This document shows, piece after piece, positions 35,836 through 45,719 of a DNA stretch of 64,000 bases (its first letter is position 1; every line of letters starts with the position of its first letter). The notes beneath the pieces are model-generated. The model was given only the letters and a program-made list of their open reading frames with translations, did no database searches and had not been told where the DNA came from. The stretch spans positions 930,001 to 994,000 of the forward strand of contig NZ_QUSX01000002.1 of NCBI RefSeq assembly GCF_003933245.1, written 5' to 3'. The stretch comes from Maribacter algicola (GTDB lineage Bacteria > Bacteroidota > Bacteroidia > Flavobacteriales > Flavobacteriaceae). The translations under genes were made by a program, and so were the position numbers.

Positions 35836-37623
35836 TTATTGATTGGGTTTTATAACCGTGATTTCCTTTACTACCGTAATGGGTTTGCCATAGGTGGTAA
35901 ATCCATTCAATATTACTTCAAAAATGCCCTCGACATCCGACGTGAAAAACTCAAAATTATAGTTGCTAGCCTCCACTTTTACATGTGGTTCCCATAAAAG
36001 CAGTCCTCTGTAATCCGGAATCCTTGAGAAATCCATTACTTCATCATCGTAATCCTGTTTGAAATAATTTTTCTTGGCAACGGGAAGTTTCAGAGGAATC
36101 GCCACGGAATTTCCATAGGTATGTTCTTCAAGATAATCCCCTTCAAAGGTTTCAATGGTCATCATTCCTTGGTATTGTTTCCCTCCCAAGACAAACTGGT
36201 CGCGAACAAGGCTTATTTTTTCGATTTTACGTGCATCAAAGGACTTTATGTTTTCGTGATTGGGTATAAAGACACCATCTATAAGTACTATGGCAGGAAA
36301 ACTATTAAACTCTTCGTTATAAGTCTCGAAATCCTGCGATATCTTGATATAATCGGGATCTTTGCCCCCCGACCTGTACCCGGCAAACTTGACGACTTCA
36401 ACCAAGGTTTCCCCAAACGTTGGAAATCTAGTGAATTCATCCAAGAAAACTTCCTCAGGGAGTCCACCATCAAAAGGGTCGATGGGGTCACTCGCTATAA
36501 TGGAATCGGGTTTTGCGGTAAAGAACTGATTCTCCAATTGATTTAAAACACTTCTTTCCTTGATATACGGCGCATAGGAATCTGACAAAGTAAACTTGGA
36601 AAAATCAATATTGTAAAGATCCAAATCGGCTACCGCTCCCTTTTTTATGGAATACATCTTATTTTCCTCCTCAATTTGTGCCAAGGCCAGCGTATTCTTG
36701 TATTCCTTGTTCAAATACGTATAAAAATTACCTTGTGTATCCGTTTGGGCGAATTTCAAAATAAATTCCTTTCCGGGAATGGAGATGATTACAGGAATGT
36801 CCTTGACCGGTTTATCCGTTGAACTGTCATAAACAGCACCATAAAACAACTCACCTCGTTGCTCCGGTAGGAAAATGGAATCACCCACTTTTTGTTTTAT
36901 TTGTTTATCTGCATTGAAGAAATCCTTGGCATATTGGGTGGCGTTTAAATATGGTCTGACGGGTATCTCCTCCTTCCTTTTGACTTTTAGGGTATAAATT
37001 CCATAACCAGAAGGGCCTTTGTAGTTGTTTACCGATAAACGAACTTTTTCCCTGGTCCCATAAATTTCCTTTTCTAGCCGGACCGACACTGTAGCCGAAT
37101 CCATTAGTCCAGCTGGAAAATTTTCGGTTTTTAAATTGGCTGTATTAGTTTCCTCGCTAGGATCAGTCAATATGGCGGACTGATCGGTCAAGTAAGGGTT
37201 TATAACGACAATATCATCCGTATACACTTGATCTAGTCCACCATTTCGCATCCATTGGGTATAGGCCAGTAACTTGTACCTGCCGGACGGTATATCGGTT
37301 CTCACAAAAAAATCACCTTGAGCAAGTCCTTTATCCAAATTTAGCTTGTGTTCGAATATTTTTTCTTTTTCCTCATTCACCAGTACTACATAACCAACCC
37401 GACTGATGTTCGTAGGATTGTTGTTTTGGGCATTGAAGCAATAAAAGGCATAATACAAATACTCCCCTGAGAATACCAGGGGGCCTGTATGGTCCACATA
37501 AGCCTTTTCTTGAGGAAGCTGTTGTAGACTTAAAAGCTCGCTGCCGTCCTTAATCACATACTGCCCCGAAACGCCAAAGCAGCAGCAAGCCAGAATTAAA
37601 TTCAAAAAAAGTATTTTTCGCAT
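35836..37623 (-). CDS. Secreted protein with MG-like strands and a plug-like segment, no barrel
   Basis: 595 residues with a signal peptide (MRKILFLNLILACCCFG; a lipobox is possible at LAC). The first half looks like macroglobulin/MG2-type beta domains (RYKLLAYTQWMRNGG, KVRLSVNNYKG). The second half contains AIVLIDGVFIPN followed by KIEKISLVRDQFVLGG and GMMTIETFEGD, the order seen in TonB-receptor plug domains, but no beta-barrel follows. It ends a four-gene operon of receptor and DUF4249 lipoproteins (11-base gap). It may gate or couple the receptor; that is inference. Confidence 0.7.
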   Translation of the reverse strand: MRKILFLNLILACCCFGVSGQYVIKDGSELLSLQQLPQEKAYVDHTGPLVFSGEYLYYAFYCFNAQNNNPTNISRVGYVVLVNEEKEKIFEHKLNLDKGLAQGDFFVRTDIPSGRYKLLAYTQWMRNGGLDQVYTDDIVVINPYLTDQSAILTDPSEETNTANLKTENFPAGLMDSATVSVRLEKEIYGTREKVRLSVNNYKGPSGYGIYTLKVKRKEEIPVRPYLNATQYAKDFFNADKQIKQKVGDSIFLPEQRGELFYGAVYDSSTDKPVKDIPVIISIPGKEFILKFAQTDTQGNFYTYLNKEYKNTLALAQIEEENKMYSIKKGAVADLDLYNIDFSKFTLSDSYAPYIKERSVLNQLENQFFTAKPDSIIASDPIDPFDGGLPEEVFLDEFTRFPTFGETLVEVVKFAGYRSGGKDPDYIKISQDFETYNEEFNSFPAIVLIDGVFIPNHENIKSFDARKIEKISLVRDQFVLGGKQYQGMMTIETFEGDYLEEHTYGNSVAIPLKLPVAKKNYFKQDYDDEVMDFSRIPDYRGLLLWEPHVKVEASNYNFEFFTSDVEGIFEVILNGFTTYGKPITVVKEITVIKPNQ

Positions 37624-37634
37624 TGTTGTTTATT

Positions 37635-38951
37635 TTAATCGATCCAAAAATCCGGTTTTACATTACTTCCCAGTAAGGTACAATCACCACAAATCCTAGG
37701 AACATAAACGTATTCACTGGGACATGGACCTATATTTTCCGTATTTGGACCTGCATAACTGATAAGCCCCAAATTAACTTGTTCTATAATCGATTGTGGA
37801 CATGGGTTGGGGCCCTGCATTCCCGTAAAACAATAGGAAACATGGGATTCATTGGTGGATTGCTCCAAACAGTTAAAAACATAGGGAGGTAAATCTCTGT
37901 CCGGGAAAAAGTCCATATAATCAAAAAAGATTCTTTCCTTGGATACCGAAACCACATCGAAGAAACCTATCACCCTATCCCCGTCCCCATTGGCCGGGGA
38001 GATGTTCCCCTCGATAAAACCAGGCTGTACCTGGGAAAAAACATTTCCCGACTGACTGAAGTTCCTCAGTTTCTCATAAAACCCGAAGGACTCACTACCC
38101 GTGACCATCTGGGTCACTTCTATACTGTAGCGGTGCGAAATCATAAATTCGTCCTGATTTAGAAATCGTATCATGTACCTATTCAAACCAGTACCATCCA
38201 CGGTATTGTTTTCCGCAAGTATAATACTATTGGAAACCTGGTTCCCATAACAGACCTGCTGTTCGGTCTCACGCGGTACTATTTCCAGGTCATAGGTGGG
38301 TACGGGAAGTGCGCAAGGGTCATAATTGGATAGTTTAAAATCGCTTTCGTCCCAAAAGGGGGCAATGATCTTATAGGTCTCATCATAACTAAACCTTAAA
38401 TTGTTGACCGATCCCGAAGCCTGACCGTTGTCAATAAAAATCCCGATTCCTTCCACACCATCATTGTTGGTCATCCTCTCGGCATATAACTGGTCGACGT
38501 CCAAAAAACCTTCAATGGCCATAGGTTGCGAAGTATACGTTTTCCCATCGGAAGTAAAAATATTCAGGGTATAGCTCTGGCCCTCTACTGCCGCAAAAGG
38601 TTCTACAGATTCATATATGCCCGGACTTATTTCATCGAAATTGTATGCGGTGCCTATAGAGTTCTCTACAGATACGCGGGCGTTCCGCTCATATTTCACT
38701 AAATCCCTATCAATGTCCCTCTCTGGGGTAAAAGGATTAAAAGTAGAATCTATCTGGGTATCCAATATGGTGTCCATCCTACTTAGGTTAACCCGATGAT
38801 TCTTAAACTCATTCGTAATCGTCGCTTCGACCACCAAAATGTCCAGTACCCCTGCATTGTTTTCAAGGCCCAGGTCCACTTCTTCCGTACAGCATACCGT
38901 AAAAAGACCTATGAAAACCAAAAAAATGTAAAAACGTTTGTTCTTATACAT
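37635..38951 (-). CDS. DUF4249-family lipoprotein 1
   Basis: 438 residues from ATG 38951 (MYKNKRFYIFLVFIGLFTVCC), with a signal peptide ending at Cys residues that suit lipidation; a TTG further upstream is unlikely. DUF4249 proteins are beta-rich surface or periplasmic lipoproteins encoded beside TonB receptors in Bacteroidota. The chain ends CGDCTLLGS..KPDFWID; the same CxDC...PDFWID ending occurs in the neighbour, so the two are paralogues. Ligand unknown. Confidence 0.8.
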   Translation of the reverse strand: MYKNKRFYIFLVFIGLFTVCCTEEVDLGLENNAGVLDILVVEATITNEFKNHRVNLSRMDTILDTQIDSTFNPFTPERDIDRDLVKYERNARVSVENSIGTAYNFDEISPGIYESVEPFAAVEGQSYTLNIFTSDGKTYTSQPMAIEGFLDVDQLYAERMTNNDGVEGIGIFIDNGQASGSVNNLRFSYDETYKIIAPFWDESDFKLSNYDPCALPVPTYDLEIVPRETEQQVCYGNQVSNSIILAENNTVDGTGLNRYMIRFLNQDEFMISHRYSIEVTQMVTGSESFGFYEKLRNFSQSGNVFSQVQPGFIEGNISPANGDGDRVIGFFDVVSVSKERIFFDYMDFFPDRDLPPYVFNCLEQSTNESHVSYCFTGMQGPNPCPQSIIEQVNLGLISYAGPNTENIGPCPSEYVYVPRICGDCTLLGSNVKPDFWID

Positions 38952-39026
38952 TAATTCAAATTTAGAATTTAAGCAATTTAGAATTCGGTTCAAAAATTAG
39001 TGCTCTAATCATCTTCCATTCATCAA

Positions 39027-40331
39027 TTAATCAATCCAAAAATCCGGTTTTTCATAGCTTCCAAAAGTTCCACAATCCACACATCCCAGGGGCTTCACTA
39101 AAAACGGAGCTAGACCACCCAGTGGGCTTCCTTCGCTAAGGAGATTTTCAAAATCGTCATTATCCGCATGGTAAGCATAAAGACCTGCCAAAATACCTTC
39201 TATTAATGGGGAACTATTGGTTCCATCAATAACAAAACCACCTCCTTCGGCTGGAGTTAAATGAAACCCCCTAGGATAAAGGGCAGGTGCTCCCGTAGCA
39301 CAATTCATAAAGTAAGGTGGTAGTTCTTCATCTGGGAAAAAGTCCCTATAATTTAAAAACAACCTTTTTTCACTGTAAGAACTCAATTCAAAGTATCCAA
39401 AAACCAACGTTACATCAGAATTTTGAACTTGTATGTTACCTTCCAAACGACCGGTTTGTACATTGCTAAAAATACTTTCTAAACTAGAAAAACTGTTCAA
39501 TGTTTCAAAGAAGGCCCTTGCATTGATATCGTGGTGGTATTGCTTGACCAAAATACTGTACCTATGTGAAATTATGGGATTGTCCTTTGCTATAAACCGA
39601 ACAACGAAATCATCCAACCCACCCGACAGCAAATCTTCCGTAGATGAAAGGATAATGTCCCTTGAAGCACTATTTCCGTAACAGATATTTACAGGTTCCG
39701 TACGCCCAGCTATGGTAACTTCCCAACCATCGCCATCATTGATGTCATAATCTATTTCATCCCAATCAAAGGGGTTTGGATAGGGTGCAACAATTTGATA
39801 AGTTTCTTCAAATTCAAATCTAAAGTAACCAGATTGGTCGGGAATACCCCCATTGTCCAACAGGATCGCCAATCCATCCGAGCTAAATCCATTAAGCCTC
39901 CCTTCGGCACGCAAGTCTACGATGGGTACTTTGTTTGGCAACCTTACTTCTTCGGACATATACCTAACCCCATCTCTTGTGATTATTTCGAGCTTATATA
40001 TACTACTGCTTTTTAAGGATAAGTTTCCCTCATTGGTATAATTTCCAGGTGCAATTTCCTGAAAACCGATACGCCCACCCATTTCATCAATTATAGCCAC
40101 CAAGGCTCCCTTTTCAGGCGATGGTTCTGAATCCTCCAAAGCAAAGGTTCTCGATAGAAAAATTGTTTGCTTACCATTCCAATCTGTAATCCTAGCATCC
40201 ACGACTAAATACCCCTCTAAAACGTCGGTTATATTTTCAATTTCAAAATCATCAATACAGGCCATTAGACAACAACAAAGCCAGCAAAAAGAAACCAACT
40301 TCCATTTATTTGTATTGCGCCTTCTCAACAT
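39027..40331 (-). CDS. DUF4249-family lipoprotein 2
   Basis: 434 residues. Signal peptide with a good lipobox, CLMAC (Cys25). Like its neighbour it is a DUF4249 protein, with an N-terminal beta domain opening at EGYLVVDARITDWNGKQTIFLSR, a central region SHRYSILVKQYHHD, and the conserved end CVDCGTFGS..KPDFWID. It begins 5 bases after the TonB receptor stop, a tight coupling. Probably anchored in the outer membrane beside the receptor. Confidence 0.82.
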   Translation of the reverse strand: MLRRRNTNKWKLVSFCWLCCCLMACIDDFEIENITDVLEGYLVVDARITDWNGKQTIFLSRTFALEDSEPSPEKGALVAIIDEMGGRIGFQEIAPGNYTNEGNLSLKSSSIYKLEIITRDGVRYMSEEVRLPNKVPIVDLRAEGRLNGFSSDGLAILLDNGGIPDQSGYFRFEFEETYQIVAPYPNPFDWDEIDYDINDGDGWEVTIAGRTEPVNICYGNSASRDIILSSTEDLLSGGLDDFVVRFIAKDNPIISHRYSILVKQYHHDINARAFFETLNSFSSLESIFSNVQTGRLEGNIQVQNSDVTLVFGYFELSSYSEKRLFLNYRDFFPDEELPPYFMNCATGAPALYPRGFHLTPAEGGGFVIDGTNSSPLIEGILAGLYAYHADNDDFENLLSEGSPLGGLAPFLVKPLGCVDCGTFGSYEKPDFWID

Positions 40332-40336
40332 AGTCC

Positions 40337-43120
40337 TTAAAACTTAAAATTATAAGTGATAGATGGTATAGGGATAGCAAATATGGAACTTTGCAAGGCC
40401 TTTACCTCACCATTTTCTGTCACAAAGAATACCGAATAGGGATTGTTCCTTCCCAAGACATTATATACCGATATGGTCACAAAACTATGGGCGAGTTTGT
40501 TTTTCTTATGATTCCCTTCGATATTCAGCCCTAAATCCAACCTATAAAAATCCGGAATACGGAATTCGTTCCTGTCACTAAAAGCAACAAAATCGGCATT
40601 GTTAAAACGAAAAGTACCTATGGGATAGGTAACGGGCCTACCCGTCTGATACACAAAGTTTGCCGATAGGCTATACCTTCTGGTAATACGATAATTGGTG
40701 ATAACACTTACATCATGGGGCCTATCAAAATTCGACGGGAAAAATTCGCCGTTATTGATACGCTCTTCGCTGAATTCACTATCAAAACGATATAATGATC
40801 TGGAATAGGTATAACTAAGCCACCCATTTAGATCACCCCTATTTTTCTTTGCCAAAAACTCCACTCCATAAGCTTTGCCATCCCCTTGCAGTACTTCGGT
40901 CTCTACGTTCTCGTTTAGAAATAGGTCGGCCCCCGTTTTAAAGTCCAACACATTGTCCATGCCCTTATAATATCCTTCCAAGCTCAATTCATATTCGTTT
41001 TCCTTGAAGTTTTTGTAAAGTCCCAAAGAAGCTTGATACCCTGTCTGGGGAGCAATATTCAAATCAGAAAGTTTCCAGGTGTCGATTGGGGAAACCGTAG
41101 TATTATTGGAAAGTGTATGTAGGAATTGATACGAATTATTAAAACTGGCCTTGATTGAAAAATCCGGTGTAAAAAGATATCTGGCTGAAAACCTTGCTTC
41201 CGGTCCACCGTATGTCTTTATAATTTCTGCCCCATCATAAGAAATTGTTTCTTGGGCAGTGGACTCGTTCTTTGGAAAACCCTCTTGATAGTTTCGTTGT
41301 GTACCCGGACCCAAAGCGGCAAAAAAGGCATACCTCACTCCCAAATCGAATAATAATTTATCGTTCAATTTGAATTCATCTCCCAAAAACAGTGCGCCCT
41401 CCACAGCTTGTTCCTTATCAATTCTTATTGTGCTAACATTTGATTCATTCCCGTCTGGACGTATACTTCCAGGGTTGACCGAATAATATTTGGCAGAAAT
41501 TCCATAATCCAGCGTATTTCTTTCATTCAGTAAGGTTCTAAATTTATATTTGAACTCGGTTTCATTAATACTATAATCCAAGTTGAAATCGGTATTCGCC
41601 TGTCCGTCAAAATCGATTCCAAAACCATAATTACTATTGCCCAACACCATGGCCGTTGTGGTCCTCTCGCCCATTTTTCTGTCCCATCTCAACGAAAACA
41701 ACCTGTTATCATAATTGTATAACGAATCCGAGGTTATACTAAAGGCGTCCTTACTATAATACGCCGTTGCCTTTACCTCGTTATTGTCATTGATTTTATG
41801 GTGATATTTTACGATTCCATCAAAAAAACTGGCATTGCTATTATTCAAGGAAGGCTCGTCCAAAGAGCGCAAAATCCAATCGGCATAGGCACCACGTCCT
41901 CCAACCACAAGAGAGGATTTTTCCTTGACTATAGGAATCTCAAGTGCAAAATTACCGGTAACCGGACCTATAGAACCTTCTCCTGCCAGCTTCTCCACAT
42001 TGCCGTTTTTGGTACGTATATCAAATACGGAGGAAAGTCGCCCCCCGAATTCCACGGGCATAGCACCCTTATAAATATCCACACCCTTGGTGGTAAATGG
42101 ATTCAAAGCTTGAAAAATACCGAAAAAGTGTTGTGGATTGTAAATGACCGCATCATCTAAAAGTACCAGATTTTGGTCCGTTTTACCTCCGCGGACGTTT
42201 AAACCGGTTGCACCCTCCCCTGCCGAAGAAATACCTGGAAGTGCCTTTGCCACTTGTAAAATATCACGCTCTCCCAATACCAGGGGTATGTTTTTGGAAG
42301 CCTCGGAATCTATCTGTTCACTTCCAGTATCGGCATCTTCAACGTTCCTTGCCGCGTCTGCCTGAACCACAACCTCATCCAATTGTTGGAGGCCTTCTTC
42401 CAATAACAACTCCAAATTCCCATCATTGTACATGATTACTTCACGCTCCGTAGAAGCTATACCCATGGCCCTTACTACCAAAATATTATAGCCCGATGGT
42501 AATTGGATTGAAAAGTTTCCATTGCTGTCCGTTATTACAAAACTATCTGCATTCTTAACACGGATGGTCAAATCCGGAACAGGTTCACCTGTAACCGAGT
42601 TTATGGCCTTTCCTGATAGCGTATACTCCAGTTGCAGGTTATTGGGATCTGACTTTCCAATCCGCACAACGGGATATCTTTTGGCGGTTGACCGTACCTC
42701 TTCATTATAAAAAGTGGGAGGCGGGGCATTTGACCTTTGCCCAATTGAACTGTCCCCCTCTTCTTTTGTTGAATCCTTAAAAAATCCATCGGGCAATTCA
42801 TCATAAATAATGGCATTTTTGATAATGAATATCCGTTTATCATCTTCTTTTATGTAGTAATTATATGCAGAGGATTCCAAAATTATATCAAGTACTTCGC
42901 TTATTTCCAAAGCATTGAAACTTAAGTTTACCTTTTCTTCTTTCATCCTATCATCCAAGAAAAAGAAGCGATAATCGGTTTTTGATTCAATGTCCAGAAG
43001 GGCATCCTTTAGCGGAATATTGGTGTAGTTTCCAGAAATGTTGGTTGATTCCTGGCCTATCAAAATATTGAATGAGAAAACAACTGTAGACAAGACAGAA
43101 ATAAGTTTGGTACTTTTCAT
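40337..43120 (-). CDS. TonB-dependent receptor with STN domain and carboxypeptidase-like domain
   Basis: 927 residues. Signal peptide, then an STN domain (about 25-75; IPLKDALLDIESKTDYRFFF), a CarboxypepD_reg-like beta domain (about 170-250; SGKAINSVTGEPVPDLTI), the plug (about 270-390, VVVQADAARNVEDADTGSEQID to DIYKGAMPVEFGGRLSSVFD), and a 22-strand-type barrel ending in an aromatic residue (SITYNFKF). Outer-membrane, energy-coupled import. The STN domain often signals to an anti-sigma factor, but no sigma/anti-sigma pair is in the window. First gene of an operon with two DUF4249 lipoproteins and the plug-like secreted protein; substrate unknown. Confidence 0.88.
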   Translation of the reverse strand: MKSTKLISVLSTVVFSFNILIGQESTNISGNYTNIPLKDALLDIESKTDYRFFFLDDRMKEEKVNLSFNALEISEVLDIILESSAYNYYIKEDDKRIFIIKNAIIYDELPDGFFKDSTKEEGDSSIGQRSNAPPPTFYNEEVRSTAKRYPVVRIGKSDPNNLQLEYTLSGKAINSVTGEPVPDLTIRVKNADSFVITDSNGNFSIQLPSGYNILVVRAMGIASTEREVIMYNDGNLELLLEEGLQQLDEVVVQADAARNVEDADTGSEQIDSEASKNIPLVLGERDILQVAKALPGISSAGEGATGLNVRGGKTDQNLVLLDDAVIYNPQHFFGIFQALNPFTTKGVDIYKGAMPVEFGGRLSSVFDIRTKNGNVEKLAGEGSIGPVTGNFALEIPIVKEKSSLVVGGRGAYADWILRSLDEPSLNNSNASFFDGIVKYHHKINDNNEVKATAYYSKDAFSITSDSLYNYDNRLFSLRWDRKMGERTTTAMVLGNSNYGFGIDFDGQANTDFNLDYSINETEFKYKFRTLLNERNTLDYGISAKYYSVNPGSIRPDGNESNVSTIRIDKEQAVEGALFLGDEFKLNDKLLFDLGVRYAFFAALGPGTQRNYQEGFPKNESTAQETISYDGAEIIKTYGGPEARFSARYLFTPDFSIKASFNNSYQFLHTLSNNTTVSPIDTWKLSDLNIAPQTGYQASLGLYKNFKENEYELSLEGYYKGMDNVLDFKTGADLFLNENVETEVLQGDGKAYGVEFLAKKNRGDLNGWLSYTYSRSLYRFDSEFSEERINNGEFFPSNFDRPHDVSVITNYRITRRYSLSANFVYQTGRPVTYPIGTFRFNNADFVAFSDRNEFRIPDFYRLDLGLNIEGNHKKNKLAHSFVTISVYNVLGRNNPYSVFFVTENGEVKALQSSIFAIPIPSITYNFKF

Positions 43121-43258
43121 AGTGGTGGTTGTCCACTAAAAATAACAAAAATCCTTATAGGAGCACAAAATAAAGGCTACTTCTCATAGGGAATTAACGA
43201 ATCGACAGAAATGGAGGTTTATACTTAAAGTAACTTCTTAATAGAAATTGACAAACTA

Positions 43259-45649
43259 TTAATTTCTAAATATTAAAGTCGAGTTTGCAGTATTTTGAAC
43301 CTCCTCCTTGTTCATCATCATCTTTCTAAATTTCCCCTTTACATACATCTCAGCCTGGTCCTTGTAATGTTCGCTGAATGGATTTCCGGATTGACCCGTG
43401 GGCAATATACTGATGCTATTTTCAACATCTGAGAAATCGACGATTCTTCTTGTCGATGGACCGGAACTAACTTTATACAGACCTGAACTATCGAAGGGAA
43501 AGCCCAAATTGTTGATGGTCTCCCTACTGCCATCGATCGGAAAAGGCCCTACATTGAAAAAAGAACGTAAAGCTTCCACCTGACCAATGGGATGGCCATG
43601 TTCCAAGGTATGCACTTTGTTCCAAGTCCAACTATCAATTGCAGGTCCCAAATCTGATTCTAAGGAAGCTATGGCCTCCATCAAGGACTTTTCTAAAATG
43701 TCACTTCTATTTTCTTTGGTATCGGAAGTTTTGACATCATCCCACCAAACTGAATTTTCAGTCTCAATTATAGGTGCAATGGTTCTCTTTAGCATGTGGG
43801 TCGATAACAATTGATCAAATAATTCCGTGCCCAATTCATCCTTGAATATATTTTCCAAAACTTGATATACCCAACGCGTGTAAATCGTTCCACCAATATT
43901 ATCCAATGAATAGGTACCGTCCCAAGCTTTCAAAAGATCTAGAACTTCGATTTCCTTTTCCGTCAATTCCTTACTATTCAAAGAGTTAATTAGGTCTTTG
44001 GTAGTTTCCAAATGTACGGGGGAGTTCACATCCAAAATCATATTGGAAATGTCTTTCTTATCCCAATCGTTTTTTGGGTCCAACAATTGAACGATTCGCT
44101 TGGCCCTGTTTTCTGGCAGATAATACCCCGGATATAGCATTCCCGATATGGAATCCGGTTGGTTATTGGCCGAGTAGACGTAGTTCCATGGTGGGTTTAC
44201 CGCTTGTGGATTCGCTTCGAATTTTAAAAATTCTCTTTTCTCGTTGGGCCTATTATCGGGTTCGTAGACCAATTTGGTATTGATACTATCCGGAACCTGC
44301 CATAGTTTGGCCGTGGCGAACCACCCAATATTCCCTTCTGCATCGCCATACATAATGTTTAGACCGGGTGCATGGATTTTTGGTAAGGCCAATATAAACT
44401 CGTTAAGATTCGTGGCATGGCTTATTTCGTAAAAAGCATCGACCACCGTATTTTCTTCCTGTGTATACACCCAATACATGGATATAGGGCGTTCTCCTTG
44501 GATTTGGTTCGCAATGCCATTTAAGATGGGGCCATGTACGGATTTTTTAAAAGTAAATTCAATAGCCACTGAATCCTTCACCTTGATGGTTTTGGTCACT
44601 TTTTCATAATTCGTCCAAGTACCGTTTAGTCGATACTGATCCGCATCATCAGGATTATTTTCCTCAAAGTAAAAATCTACATCATCATTTTCGAACATGG
44701 TCATCCCATAGGCGATATCACGATTGTGGCCTAGCACTGGAAAAGGAATACCGGCAATGTGATAGCCGTATTTTGAGTAGGTGGGCGTTTCTACATGGGC
44801 CTCGTACCAAACCGAAGGTTGTGCAAAGCCAATATGGGGATCGTTGGCAAAGATGACCTTCCCATTTTTTGTTTTTGGAGGAGCTAAGACCCAGCTGTTA
44901 CTTCCTTCAAAAAGGGGAAGCTTTAATTTACCCAGCGCATCGGTCACCATGGCTGTAACGGAATTTCCTATGGAATCTTTAGAAGATTCTTTGTAGTTCC
45001 TTATCCAAACGGTGCTAGCATCGGAATGAATAGCCAAATCCTTTAAATACTCGGGCCCTAATTTATCCTTGATATTGCTCAATAATGGGTCGGTTTTATG
45101 CCCCATGGCAAAACTAAAGGCCATATAGCCCATGGTATTGTAGACATCGGTAATAGTAAACTTGTTCTTCTCAATACCGGTCAAATAGAACTCTATAGGG
45201 GTTGGACCTTCTTCCACAAACTGATTAAGTCCGTCCAAATAGGCATTGATAATGGAAACACCCGCACTATTGCCATCTAGTTTGGAGACTGCTTCCTTGG
45301 AGGCTTCATCAATTCCCAAGGAAAGAAAGAATTTATCCGTACCGATTAAATCCTTACCAAAGACTTCGGAGAGTCCACCGCTCCCAATTCTTCTTAGAAG
45401 TTCCATTTGCCAAAGTCTGTCCTGGGCATGTACATAGCCCAGTGCCCTAAAGGCATCTTCTTCGGATTGACCGTAAATATGGGGAACCCCATATTCATCA
45501 AAATACACTTGGACCTCGTTTTGAAGGTTCGGGAGTTTTTTTTCGCCCGCATAATCAGGCTTGTGCAGTTCTACAAATACGTACCCTGATATGACAATAA
45601 GGAGGATAAGGGCCAAAATAATGTACCCTATTTTCTTTGCTAGTTTCAT
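43259..45649 (-). CDS. Penicillin acylase-family N-terminal-nucleophile hydrolase
   Basis: 796 residues, membrane-anchored N-terminus (about 8-27). Ntn-hydrolase precursor: the alpha chain precedes S250 in GSNSW, the self-cleavage and nucleophile site, followed by the beta-chain start WVLAPPKTKNGK and FANDPHIGF. The beta-chain Asn of the oxyanion hole is suggested by YVYSANNQPD. It hydrolyses amide bonds of acyl amino compounds or acyl-homoserine lactones in the periplasm; the substrate cannot be told. Separate from its minus-strand neighbours by 70 and 138 bases. Confidence 0.87.
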   Translation of the reverse strand: MKLAKKIGYIILALILLIVISGYVFVELHKPDYAGEKKLPNLQNEVQVYFDEYGVPHIYGQSEEDAFRALGYVHAQDRLWQMELLRRIGSGGLSEVFGKDLIGTDKFFLSLGIDEASKEAVSKLDGNSAGVSIINAYLDGLNQFVEEGPTPIEFYLTGIEKNKFTITDVYNTMGYMAFSFAMGHKTDPLLSNIKDKLGPEYLKDLAIHSDASTVWIRNYKESSKDSIGNSVTAMVTDALGKLKLPLFEGSNSWVLAPPKTKNGKVIFANDPHIGFAQPSVWYEAHVETPTYSKYGYHIAGIPFPVLGHNRDIAYGMTMFENDDVDFYFEENNPDDADQYRLNGTWTNYEKVTKTIKVKDSVAIEFTFKKSVHGPILNGIANQIQGERPISMYWVYTQEENTVVDAFYEISHATNLNEFILALPKIHAPGLNIMYGDAEGNIGWFATAKLWQVPDSINTKLVYEPDNRPNEKREFLKFEANPQAVNPPWNYVYSANNQPDSISGMLYPGYYLPENRAKRIVQLLDPKNDWDKKDISNMILDVNSPVHLETTKDLINSLNSKELTEKEIEVLDLLKAWDGTYSLDNIGGTIYTRWVYQVLENIFKDELGTELFDQLLSTHMLKRTIAPIIETENSVWWDDVKTSDTKENRSDILEKSLMEAIASLESDLGPAIDSWTWNKVHTLEHGHPIGQVEALRSFFNVGPFPIDGSRETINNLGFPFDSSGLYKVSSGPSTRRIVDFSDVENSISILPTGQSGNPFSEHYKDQAEMYVKGKFRKMMMNKEEVQNTANSTLIFRN

Positions 45650-45719
45650 GAATGTTCAAAAAAATACACCCGTAATTTAGGGTTAAATTTTTGAAGCCTG
45701 AAAGAGGTTTCAGAATTTA

